Source: Anaerolineales bacterium (GTDB lineage: Bacteria; Chloroflexota; Anaerolineae; UBA7937). From it: DNA of 18,790 nucleotides. Made by a program: the position numbers and the translations under genes. The first letter of the stretch is position 1; each line of letters opens with the position of its first letter. Of this stretch, positions 6,711 through 13,671 are shown piece after piece. The notes under the pieces were generated by a model, which was given only the letters and a program-made list of their open reading frames with translations, ran no database searches and was not told where the DNA came from. The stretch covers positions 1 through 18,790 of the forward strand of contig JAUVHF010000010.1 of assembly GCA_030593425.1 (NCBI GenBank). Reading direction: 5' to 3'.

Positions 6711-7706
6711 CTAGCCTCTCCATAGAAACCACAAAAGGGTGGAACAGGAACAAAGGACCAAGAGCAAGAGAGCGAGAATGAGCCAAGGGAACCTGCGCCG
6801 CCTTCTTCGAGGAAGTTCGCTGACCGCCTGGGGCGCCGTAGAGGACGGAGCCACAAAGGCCCTCTCTGGCGAGGGAAGGGTACCCTCTTGGGCAGCACTC
6901 TCCAAGGCGGCTATCATCTCTTCCACGCTCCGATACCGCTCCCCCCTCTCCTTGGCCAGGGCCTTCAAGACCACCCTTTCCACGGTTTCAGGGATGGCCG
7001 GGGCGAACTGGGAAGGCCGAGGAGGAGGGGAGAGGATCTGGCCGCGGATGATAGCCTGAGCGGTATCCCCCTCAAAGGGGACCCTCCCGGTGAGCATCTC
7101 GAAAAGAACGACCCCCAAGGAGTAGATATCGGTGCCTGGATCTAACTCCTCTCCCTTCACCTGTTCGGGGGAGATATATTGAGGCGTCCCCACCATCATA
7201 TCCCGAGAGAAAGCGGCATCCACATCCTCCATCATCTTGGCCAAGCCAAAATCGGTGAGAAAGACCTCTCCCCCTGGCGTCTCCATGATATTGGAGGGTT
7301 TAATATCTCGATGGAGCACCCCTTGGCCATGGGCGTAGGCTAGCGCCTCCCCCGCCGGCCTCAGAACCTCGAGGATCCTCCTCAGGGGAAGGGGGGCCCG
7401 TCTCAGAACGGTTTTCAGGGTTTCTCCCTCTACATACCGCATCACTAAGTAGGGCATCCCATCCTCTTCGCTGAAATCGTAGACAGACACTATATGGGGG
7501 TGAACCAATCGGGCCACGATCTTCGCTTCCTTATGGAAACGCTCCAAGAAGGCCGCATCATCGACGAAGACGGGATGGAGCACCTTGATAGCCACGTACC
7601 GATCCAAAGGAGCGTGATAGGCTTTCCAGACGGTGGCCATCCCGCCATGGCCCAACCGTTCGGTTATCTTGTAGGGGCCCACATACTCCCCAGGCGCGAA
7701 AGGCAC
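6711..7706 (-). CDS. PknB-type membrane Ser/Thr protein kinase
   Basis: A 331-residue eukaryotic-type (Hanks) kinase. All catalytic elements are present: glycine loop GHGGMA (19-24), Lys41 in VAIK, Glu59 as the likely alpha-C partner, HRDIKPSN with Asp134, DFG Asp152, and GTPQYISPEQ (173-182) in the activation segment. After the kinase domain (about 10-275) come a Pro/Ala/Ser linker, a run of six arginines (303-308) and one membrane helix (about 309-329) that ends the protein. There is no PASTA or other external sensor domain, so it is a short anchored kinase. The start is a GTG at 7706 with GAAGGAG seven bases upstream. It follows yvcK on the same strand after about 290 bases; family members phosphorylate YvcK in Bacillus, so YvcK is a reasonable candidate target (inference). 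Confidence 0.93.
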   Translation of the reverse strand: MPFAPGEYVGPYKITERLGHGGMATVWKAYHAPLDRYVAIKVLHPVFVDDAAFLERFHKEAKIVARLVHPHIVSVYDFSEEDGMPYLVMRYVEGETLKTVLRRAPLPLRRILEVLRPAGEALAYAHGQGVLHRDIKPSNIMETPGGEVFLTDFGLAKMMEDVDAAFSRDMMVGTPQYISPEQVKGEELDPGTDIYSLGVVLFEMLTGRVPFEGDTAQAIIRGQILSPPPRPSQFAPAIPETVERVVLKALAKERGERYRSVEEMIAALESAAQEGTLPSPERAFVAPSSTAPQAVSELPRRRRRRFPWLILALLLLVLCSCSTLLWFLWRG

Positions 7707-7811
7707 TATCTGCTCCTTCTACCGCCAGCCAACTCTTGAGAGAGATCGACCCGCACCATGCCTACTTCCCTCGCACATCTGTCCCTTCTGCTACGTCCTC
7801 CGCGACGAGAA

Positions 7812-7835
7812 GAGGGACGAAAAGTTCCGTCCCTC
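7812..7835. terminator. Hairpin between yvcK and the kinase gene
   Basis: GAGGGACG (7812-7819) pairs with CGTCCCTC (7828-7835) over an 8-base loop. On the minus strand it is followed by TTCTC rather than a clean T run, so it may be a weak terminator for yvcK or a structure in the kinase leader. Confidence 0.35.
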
Positions 7836-7890
7836 ACCCCCGACAGCCTACCACAATCAACCACCTATCTCCTCAAAGCCCCCCCTGGGC

Positions 7891-7954
7891 TATATGGTTG
7901 GCTAATCAACCACTCTACAAGAGTAACCCACTCGTTGTCCAGACATTTGACAAC
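7891..7954 (-). promoter_or_regulatory. Possible kinase promoter with two inverted repeats
   Basis: On the minus strand, TTGTAG (7920-7915), an 18-base spacer and CATATA (7896-7891) form a weak promoter-like pair. A dyad TGGTTG-N6-CAACCA (7895-7912) fills the spacer. A second dyad GTTGTC-N9-GACAAC (7934-7954) lies just upstream. These could be operators. Nothing else in the 290-base gap 7707-7996 looks coding. Confidence 0.3.
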
Positions 7955-7996
7955 CTCAACCAGTTTCCCCCATACCCAACGCTGGTCACTCTCTTC

Positions 7997-9331
7997 TCAA
8001 CCACCTTCTCTCTTGGAACCTAACCCTCTACCCTCATTCCGCTCCTCATAATATAAGTCCAATAGTTCCTGGGCCAAGTTTCTTGAGTCATGGCGCCAGG
8101 GGTTCCCTCGATCCACCACGTCTGCGGCAACTACCCGGAGTTCCTGGCCGGGATGCATCTGGGGAGAGACGATCTCGATGGTCAGATGGGAGGGGAGCGA
8201 GACCTCCAGGTTGTCGTTTAGGAGCGCATGATCAAAGACTCCCCCTACGTGCTGTTCCAGCGCCTTTATGTGGTCGCCAGCGGTAAAATGGTCCGTCTCC
8301 CCTTTCTGGGTGGCCACGTTACAGACATACACCTTCAGGGCCCGAGAGGCTCGCAAGGCCTCAACGATGCCTGGCACAAGCAGATTGGGAAGGACGCTGG
8401 TATAGAGGCTCCCCGGCCCAGCCACTATAAGATCCGCATCGAGGATCGCCTTCACCGCTCCGGGGTAAGCAGGAGCCCCGCCGGGAACCAGATATACCCG
8501 CTCGATAGGCTTCCCAGCCTTGGGTATCTGGGACTCACCCTCTACCCGCACCACTCCTTCGGCTTCCTCCTCACCCAGGTCAGCACAGAGGGTCACATTC
8601 TCCAGGGTGGAGGGGAAGATCTGCCCCCGGATGGCCAACACTCGCCCCGATTCCAGGATAGCCCGCTCGAAGTTCCCCGTCACCCCGGCCATAGCGGCGA
8701 TGAAGAGGTTGCCGAAACTGTGTCCGTTGAGACCCCTCCCTTCGCTGAAACGGTACTGAAATAGTTGCGTGGTTAACGATTCCGCATCGGCCAGGGCGGC
8801 GATGCAGTTCCTGAAGTCGCCAGGGGGCAGAACCCCCAGTTCTCGCCGCAGGCGGCCGGAACTCCCCCCATCATCGGCTACGGTGACGATAGCGGTGATA
8901 TTCTCCGTATGCTCTTTCAGCCCCCGGAGCAGCGTGGAGAGCCCAGTGCCCCCGCCGATAGCCACCACCTTGGGGCCTCGGCTCCGGTGCCTGTGCCGAT
9001 AGATGATATCCACCAGGTGGCTCTCCCCCGGAGAGAGGAAGGCGGAGAGGAGAGATCTATTCAGTCGGATAACCGCCACTACTACGGCGGCGATCCCTAC
9101 CCCTCCGAAGAGAAAACCCCGCAAGGCGCGGGGGATGAACTGTAAAGTGAGATAATAGAAGATGGGGGGGAAGAGCCAAGTGCGGTAGATCTCCACCAAG
9201 ATATACCCTACCCCCAGGCTGAGGATGGTGATCCCTCCCAAGAGAAGGAGGAGCCACCGCTTCACATGCATACCGGGCGAGAGCCACTTTAGGGCAGAGC
9301 CATACTTAGCTCGAAACCTCACCCCCATCAT
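7997..9331 (-). CDS. yvcK: YvcK/CofD-like gluconeogenesis factor (UDP-sugar-binding) with N-terminal membrane region
   Basis: YvcK proteins bind UDP-sugars and are needed for correct cell-wall synthesis and growth on gluconeogenic carbon sources. The C-terminal domain (about 120-430) carries the family motifs VVAIGGGTGLSTLLRGLK, VTVADDGGSSGRLR, PPGDFRNCIAALAD and NGHSFGNLFIAAM, so the family is certain. Unlike the soluble Bacillus protein of about 317 residues, this one has 444, with two hydrophobic segments (about 26-46 and 72-90) before the Rossmann-like core, so it should be membrane-anchored. The start region reads ATG ATG GGG GTG; an AGGGG just upstream suits the second ATG (9328) better. 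It lies 75 bases after the mechanosensitive channel gene with no obvious terminator between them, and upstream of a Ser/Thr kinase gene. Confidence 0.93.
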   Translation of the reverse strand: MMGVRFRAKYGSALKWLSPGMHVKRWLLLLLGGITILSLGVGYILVEIYRTWLFPPIFYYLTLQFIPRALRGFLFGGVGIAAVVVAVIRLNRSLLSAFLSPGESHLVDIIYRHRHRSRGPKVVAIGGGTGLSTLLRGLKEHTENITAIVTVADDGGSSGRLRRELGVLPPGDFRNCIAALADAESLTTQLFQYRFSEGRGLNGHSFGNLFIAAMAGVTGNFERAILESGRVLAIRGQIFPSTLENVTLCADLGEEEAEGVVRVEGESQIPKAGKPIERVYLVPGGAPAYPGAVKAILDADLIVAGPGSLYTSVLPNLLVPGIVEALRASRALKVYVCNVATQKGETDHFTAGDHIKALEQHVGGVFDHALLNDNLEVSLPSHLTIEIVSPQMHPGQELRVVAADVVDRGNPWRHDSRNLAQELLDLYYEERNEGRGLGSKREGG

Positions 9332-9406
9332 CCCCTATTCACTTATTCACCGTTTTTGTTCATACATCCACTCTTTGGAGACGCACCCCAATTCCAGGCC
9401 ATTCGG

Positions 9407-10240
9407 TCAGCTCTTAATGACGGTGGATCTAGCGACCTCGGTGTTGGGCAAGATGACCTTGCCAGAAGGGGTATCCAAGACCAGAGATGTTGCTCCAACC
9501 TTCTCCACTGTGCCCGAGTACTCGCCCACAGTGATCTTGTCTTTGGGAGAGATGTTGGTTCGCAAAGCCCGCCCAGCGATGATATCACCGGCTAAGTCCT
9601 TGCTGCCCAAGCCAAAAGACAAGGCGACTGTCAAGGCAACGGCGCCAACTATGCCGGTCAGGACCGTCCCTGATAACACCCTGGCTACACCCAACTGTTC
9701 AATGGCGGCCGTTATGGTGACGAGCAGGATCGCCCAGTAGGTGACGCCACTCAACAAGTTCGCTGTGTCAGCGGCTAAGTCTGCCGTGCTAGCGGCCCCC
9801 TTTACCACATCAGCCACGAACCTGGCGACTAACGCTCCCAATATCAGGATAAGCACGGCCGCGATCACGTTGGGCAGATAGCCCAGAATCTGGCTCAGGA
9901 ACACCGATACCTGGGGAACGTTCAGGGTATCGGCCGCCGCTACCAAGGCGATGACGCGAACGAACCACTTGACCAGTAGACCAATGACCTCGGTTGGGGA
10001 TAGCTTCACCCCTGTTCTCTCGATGAACTCGTCGAGTCCGGCCTTGTCTGCGATCTGATCGAAGCGAAGAGCTCGTAATAGCCTGATGGTCAGGCCATTG
10101 AAGATGCCAGCGATGATCCAGCCTATGATCAGGATGACCAAGGCACCGATGATTACGGGAATGCCGGCTAGAACGACTCTCAAGGCCTCGGCTAGCGCTG
10201 CCAACATGGCGTCTCTCCAAGAAGATATGACGGGTGGCAT
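9407..10240 (-). CDS. Small-conductance mechanosensitive channel-like protein (CmpX/TM_helix family)
   Basis: A 277-residue membrane protein with about five hydrophobic segments. The N-terminal part has two copies of the conserved TM-helix repeat (around 22-50 and 105-140, each ending in a G..VA/IIAG..N-type pattern). The end (about 215-277) is a short MscS-type beta domain with DKITVGEYSGTVEKVG and PSGKVILPNTEVA. This layout and size match CmpX-like proteins, thought to act in envelope or osmotic stress; gating activity is not proven for the family as a whole. The ATG at 10240 has AAAGGAG seven bases upstream. It has its own promoter (10431-10459) and a leader of about 185 bases, and probably begins a transcript that continues into yvcK. 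Confidence 0.85.
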   Translation of the reverse strand: MPPVISSWRDAMLAALAEALRVVLAGIPVIIGALVILIIGWIIAGIFNGLTIRLLRALRFDQIADKAGLDEFIERTGVKLSPTEVIGLLVKWFVRVIALVAAADTLNVPQVSVFLSQILGYLPNVIAAVLILILGALVARFVADVVKGAASTADLAADTANLLSGVTYWAILLVTITAAIEQLGVARVLSGTVLTGIVGAVALTVALSFGLGSKDLAGDIIAGRALRTNISPKDKITVGEYSGTVEKVGATSLVLDTPSGKVILPNTEVARSTVIKS

Positions 10241-10424
10241 TTCTTTCTCCTTTCTTCCCTAGACCAGATACAACCTGGTTTCTTTTGCCCTTCAAGGATC
10301 CTCCTCCGCGATTACATAACAGCATCACCTCCTGCCATATCAAAACCTAAAGGGGCTCTTTCCCTGCAACCTCCCCACGACTAGCGACCCGTTCATTTCT
10401 GCAGAATCCAAGTATTCCATAATC
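10241..10424 (-). promoter_or_regulatory. Long 5' leader of the mechanosensitive channel gene
   Basis: From the expected start near 10424 to the ATG there are about 185 bases. The leader contains a ten-base match to the anti-Shine-Dalgarno sequence (AGGAGGTGAT, 10333-10324) with no good gene behind it: an ATG two bases on is too close, and an ATG at 10318 is followed directly by TAA. A hairpin ACCAG-N7-CTGGT lies closer to the gene. I do not recognise a known riboswitch. Confidence 0.35.
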
Positions 10425-10430
10425 TAAACT

Positions 10431-10459
10431 AGTATAGCACCCCCCTCGTTAAAAGGCAA
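10431..10459 (-). promoter_or_regulatory. Promoter of the mechanosensitive channel gene
   Basis: On the minus strand TTGCCT (10459-10454), a 17-base spacer and TATACT (10436-10431), with TG one base before the -10 (extended -10). It separates the channel-yvcK group from the uspA gene upstream. Confidence 0.7.
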
Positions 10460-10481
10460 ACAAAGCCCGTAGGTGACCCTT

Positions 10482-10901
10482 TCAGACTAGGAAAACCTCC
10501 GCTCCCGTCTCCTCCTCTACCTCCCGGACGAAGGCCAGGATCCCCTCTTCTGGGAAAACCCCTCCCTCGGCGGGAAGACCTAAGACTACGGTATCCACCT
10601 CCAACTCCTTCGCCGCCGCCTTGATCTCCTCCCGGGTTTTCCCCTCCCGGATGACGACCTGAGCCTCCAGGCCCTTCTCTCGAGCGTGCTCCTGAGCCAT
10701 AGCCAGGAGGAACCCGCCCATCCTCTCCACACCGCTCCCCGCATCGACTACCACAGGCGCAGCTGTCTTATCCATGAAACTCATATCCACCACATAAAGG
10801 AAGACCAGTTCGTCTCCTCGTTCTTTGGCTAACTCGATGGCTTTATCTCGAGTCCGCCGACTGGCCTCTCCCCCTCGTGTGGCACAAAGTATTAGGCCCA
10901 T
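10482..10901 (-). CDS. UspA-family universal stress protein
   Basis: A 139-residue single-domain Usp protein. The N-terminal strand ILCATRGGEAS, the FLYVVD strand (about 34-39) and the VDTVVLGLPA strand near residue 108 follow the UspA fold. The usual nucleotide-binding G-x2-G-x9-G-S/T motif after that strand is missing; the segment reads GLPAEGGVFPEEGI. It is therefore probably of the UspA type that does not bind ATP. The ATG at 10901 has GAGGAG eight bases upstream, inside the end of the antiporter gene, whose TGA lies 15 bases before. The pair is almost certainly an operon, suggesting that it regulates or supports the transporter under stress, as has been shown for some transporter-linked Usp proteins (inference). 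Confidence 0.85.
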   Translation of the reverse strand: MGLILCATRGGEASRRTRDKAIELAKERGDELVFLYVVDMSFMDKTAAPVVVDAGSGVERMGGFLLAMAQEHAREKGLEAQVVIREGKTREEIKAAAKELEVDTVVLGLPAEGGVFPEEGILAFVREVEEETGAEVFLV

Positions 10902-10916
10902 CTTTCTATCTCCTCA

Positions 10917-12641
10917 TCAGTACCTGATCAATATCCAAATCGTAGCCACCAATATGGTGACGAAAGTGGTCGGCACCCCGACTCGGAGGAAGTGGCTAAA
11001 GGAGAGGTGATACCCCGCTCGATCGGCCATGCCCGCGGTCACGATGTTGGGCGCAGACGCGATGACGGTACCATTACCTCCAAAACAGGCACCCACCGCC
11101 AGGGCCCAGTATATTACATTGTTTTCGGCGCCGGGGATCGTCCTCGAGAGGAAGGCAGCGATAGGTAGTGCCGCCGCGGTGAAGGGGATGTTATCGACGA
11201 CGGATGAAGCCACGCCCGCCACCCAGAGCATAAGGAGTGTAGCCAAAACAAGATTCTCCCCGGCGATGGCGCCGATGAATTGGGCGATCATCTGGATAAG
11301 CCCCACCTCTTCGATGCCCCCCACCAGCATGAACAGGCCCATAAAGAAGACCAGGGTCGTCCAATCCACCTCCTGGAGCATGTCCTCAATATCTGGCCGC
11401 ACCCAGACCAGGAGGCCCGTGGCTCCCAGAAGAGCCACCACGCTGGGTGGCATACCCAAGAGATCCTGAAGGAAGAAGAGAACCAGGGTCACCCCGCCGA
11501 TAATGAGGGCTTTCCGCAGCGTCCCAGGGTCCGTGATCCGCGCATCTTCCCTCAGCCTCTCCAATAGGGTGGAAGAGGCCATCTCGCGAGACCTGGCGTA
11601 TTCCTTGCCATAGATGAAGCGGATCATGACCAAAAGAACGACCATGGAAAGCATCACCATAGGTCCCATATGAAGGAGAAAATCGAGGAAGCCTAACCCG
11701 GTATAGGAGCCGATGAGGGTATTAGGAGGGTCTCCGATCAGGGTAGCCGCCCCGCCGATGTTAGAGGCCAATATCTCGGGGATGAGGAGAGAGAAAGGGT
11801 GAATCCCCAAAACCAAGGCCATCTCGATGGTAACGGGAGCCATGAGTAGCATGATGGTGACATTGTTAAGAAAGGCAGAGGCCACAGCGGTGATGATGGT
11901 AAGAAGGGCCGCCAGGTACCAAGCGTTGCCCCCCGTAACCCTATAGGCTTGGTAGCCCAACCACTGGAAGACCCCCGTCCGCCCCATGATAGCCACCAAG
12001 ATCATCATCCCCATAATGAGGAAGATGACGTTGAAATCGATGTAGTGAATAGCCCTCTCGAAGGAGATGATCCAGAAATCGGGGTTAGAGGAACCGAGGA
12101 GATAAGAGACTCCCAGGATCGCCACCGCCCCCATCAGGGCGGAGATGGTCTCATGCAGCACCCTGAAAGAGATGAACCCGAAGACCAAAAGAAAGGCGAA
12201 AGTAGCGATGAAGAAAGCGGGCCCCATGCGATGCTCTAGAATCAAATCTCCCAGGGGTAGATATAACTGCTCGCCGATGCGAGCCATCCCCTCTAGATCT
12301 AGAGTCTGGGACAGGGTAGCATGGCTCGCCTTGCTCACCTCGAGGGTGAGTTCCCCTTGCCCCTCCATCGGTAAGGCCACGATCTCGGTGGGCAAAGCCA
12401 AAAGGAAAGAGCCGTCCGCCTGAGACTTGGTCCCCTCCCCGCCTTCATCGATGAAAACCCCTTGGGAGTCCTGGACCCTTATCTTTACGGAAGCGCCCTC
12501 CAGGGGCACCTCTTGGGAATCAACCACCCGCCCGGTGATGATGAGGGTGGCCCCATCTTCCCCGAAGGCGGAGGCCCAGGGAAAGACCAAGAGGCCGAGA
12601 AGCATGGCTCCGGTGAGAAATCTAGCGCCTTTCATAACCAT
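10917..12641 (-). CDS. ArsB/NhaD-type permease (Na+/H+ antiporter-like) with exported N-terminal beta-domain
   Basis: 574 residues in three parts. Residues 1-27 are a signal peptide or first helix with an ASA-F cleavage-like end. Residues about 32-130 form a soluble beta-rich domain like carboxypeptidase-regulatory/Cna-B folds (ITGRVVDSQEVPLEGASVKI, then DGSFLLALP). From about 138 there are 11-12 membrane helices of the ion-transporter (ArsB/NhaD/citrate) superfamily, with SAFLNNVTIMLLMAP, NIGGAATLIGDPPN, SSVVDNIPFTAAALP and GGNGTVIASAPN: the two inverted halves of the fold and their substrate-site turns. It may export Na+ or another ion, or import a dicarboxylate; the NIGG..LIGDPPN pattern favours NhaD-like. 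The ATG at 12635 is the likelier start, as the promoter's start site falls near 12640. It is followed by uspA. Confidence 0.88.
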   Translation of the reverse strand: MVMKGARFLTGAMLLGLLVFPWASAFGEDGATLIITGRVVDSQEVPLEGASVKIRVQDSQGVFIDEGGEGTKSQADGSFLLALPTEIVALPMEGQGELTLEVSKASHATLSQTLDLEGMARIGEQLYLPLGDLILEHRMGPAFFIATFAFLLVFGFISFRVLHETISALMGAVAILGVSYLLGSSNPDFWIISFERAIHYIDFNVIFLIMGMMILVAIMGRTGVFQWLGYQAYRVTGGNAWYLAALLTIITAVASAFLNNVTIMLLMAPVTIEMALVLGIHPFSLLIPEILASNIGGAATLIGDPPNTLIGSYTGLGFLDFLLHMGPMVMLSMVVLLVMIRFIYGKEYARSREMASSTLLERLREDARITDPGTLRKALIIGGVTLVLFFLQDLLGMPPSVVALLGATGLLVWVRPDIEDMLQEVDWTTLVFFMGLFMLVGGIEEVGLIQMIAQFIGAIAGENLVLATLLMLWVAGVASSVVDNIPFTAAALPIAAFLSRTIPGAENNVIYWALAVGACFGGNGTVIASAPNIVTAGMADRAGYHLSFSHFLRVGVPTTFVTILVATIWILIRY

Positions 12642-12646
12642 ATAAG

Positions 12647-12675
12647 ATTCTAACAGAGGGGATTCTCTCTGTCAA
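12647..12675 (-). promoter_or_regulatory. Promoter of the antiporter-uspA unit, with an inverted repeat
   Basis: On the minus strand a consensus TTGACA (12675-12670), a 17-base spacer and TAGAAT (12652-12647). The expected start is near 12640, so the mRNA is essentially leaderless. A dyad ACAGAG-N8-CTCTGT (12653-12672) covers the spacer and part of the -35, a possible operator. Confidence 0.7.
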
Positions 12676-12679
12676 AGAT

Positions 12680-12708
12680 TTGTCAACGGGGCTCTAAGGA
12701 AGTATAAT
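12680..12708 (+). promoter_or_regulatory. Promoter of corA
   Basis: TTGTCA (12680-12685), a 17-base spacer and a consensus TATAAT (12703-12708). The expected start is near 12715, giving a leader of about 30 bases with an AGAAGGGGG ribosome-binding site. Its -35 box is four bases from that of the divergent antiporter promoter. Confidence 0.75.
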
Positions 12709-12744
12709 AGTTTGTTGCCCAGCCTCCACTAGAAGGGGGTAATT

Positions 12745-13662
12745 ATGGCTCTAGAGACCTTAGTCCACAAGGACCTCACTTGGATCAACATCGAGAACCC
12801 CACCTCTGAAGAGATGGGCTATCTCCAGGAGCACTACCCCTTCTTCCACCCTCTAGACCTGGAGGATTGCCTCAGCAAAATAGAGCGGCCCAAGATCGAT
12901 GAATACGAGAACTACCTCTTCATCGTCATGCACTTCCCCGTCTTCGATAAGATGACCCGACGGCTGGGCTCCTCCCAGGTGGCTATCTTTGTGGGCCACG
13001 ACTTCCTGGTGACCGTCAGCGATGGGTCTCTCAAACCTCTGGTGCAGGATTTTACCAGTTGCCAGGGGAACGAGGAACTCAGAGAGCGGTTCATGGGCCG
13101 GGGGTCGAACTATCTCCTTTACGAGGTGATCGACAGCCTAGTGGACTACTGTTTTCCCATCTTGGATAAGGAGAGCCAAAACATAGAGCGGGTTGAGGAG
13201 AGGATCTTCGAGGAGGATGCTCGGAAGATGATGCGGGAGATCTCCATCATCAGGAGGAACCTCATCAACCTCCGTCGCATCATCAAGCCCCAGATAGCGG
13301 TCATCGCTAGCCTAGAGCGTAAGGATTGGCAGTTCCTCAGGGGCGATATGGATGTTTACTGGGGCGATGTCTCCGACCATACCGCCCAGATCTGGGATCG
13401 GCTGCAGGATCTGCGGGAGGTGATCGAGGGTTTGGGCGACACCATCGACTCCCTCACCTCGCATAGCCTCAACGAAGTGATGAAATATTTGGCTATCATC
13501 GCCATCACCTTCGGCTCCCTGGAGGCTATCTCCGGCATCTACGGCATGAACGTTAGTCTTCCCCTGGCTGATAAACCCTACGCCTTCCTGGTCCTCGCGG
13601 GGCTTATGGCTCTGCTATTGGGTGTCATGTTCATCTTTTTCCGCAAAGCGCGCTGGCTCTAG
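12745..13662 (+). CDS. corA: CorA-family divalent cation (Mg2+/Co2+) channel
   Basis: 305 residues with the CorA plan: a soluble N-terminal alpha/beta domain (about 1-130), a long helical region with the stalk helix (about 130-245), and two membrane helices at the C-terminus. Helix 1 ends in the signature Gly267-Met268-Asn269 (IYGMN). Helix 2 (about 279-299) is followed by a short basic tail. The loop after GMN is SLPLADKPY instead of the common MPEL form, so ion preference cannot be fixed from sequence. The ATG at 12745 follows AGAAGGGGG. Its TAG stop overlaps the ribosome-binding site of the next membrane-protein gene, so the two are translationally linked. Confidence 0.93.
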   Translation: MALETLVHKDLTWINIENPTSEEMGYLQEHYPFFHPLDLEDCLSKIERPKIDEYENYLFIVMHFPVFDKMTRRLGSSQVAIFVGHDFLVTVSDGSLKPLVQDFTSCQGNEELRERFMGRGSNYLLYEVIDSLVDYCFPILDKESQNIERVEERIFEEDARKMMREISIIRRNLINLRRIIKPQIAVIASLERKDWQFLRGDMDVYWGDVSDHTAQIWDRLQDLREVIEGLGDTIDSLTSHSLNEVMKYLAIIAITFGSLEAISGIYGMNVSLPLADKPYAFLVLAGLMALLLGVMFIFFRKARWL

Positions 13663-13665
13663 GAG
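13661..13665 (+). promoter_or_regulatory. Ribosome-binding site that fixes a TTG start
   Basis: AGGAG shares its first two bases with the corA TAG stop (13660-13662) and lies six bases before TTG 13672, supporting that codon as the start of the interrupted gene. Confidence 0.6.
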
Positions 13666-13671
13666 AGCCTT

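Noticed and set aside
7736..8051. Plus-strand ORFs upstream of the kinase gene
   Set aside because: They are antisense to the yvcK end and the regulatory gap and have no ribosome-binding site or family match.
9810..10343. 177-codon minus-strand ORF overlapping the channel gene
   Set aside because: It is the channel gene read in another frame, extended into its leader. Its residues do not look like a folded protein.
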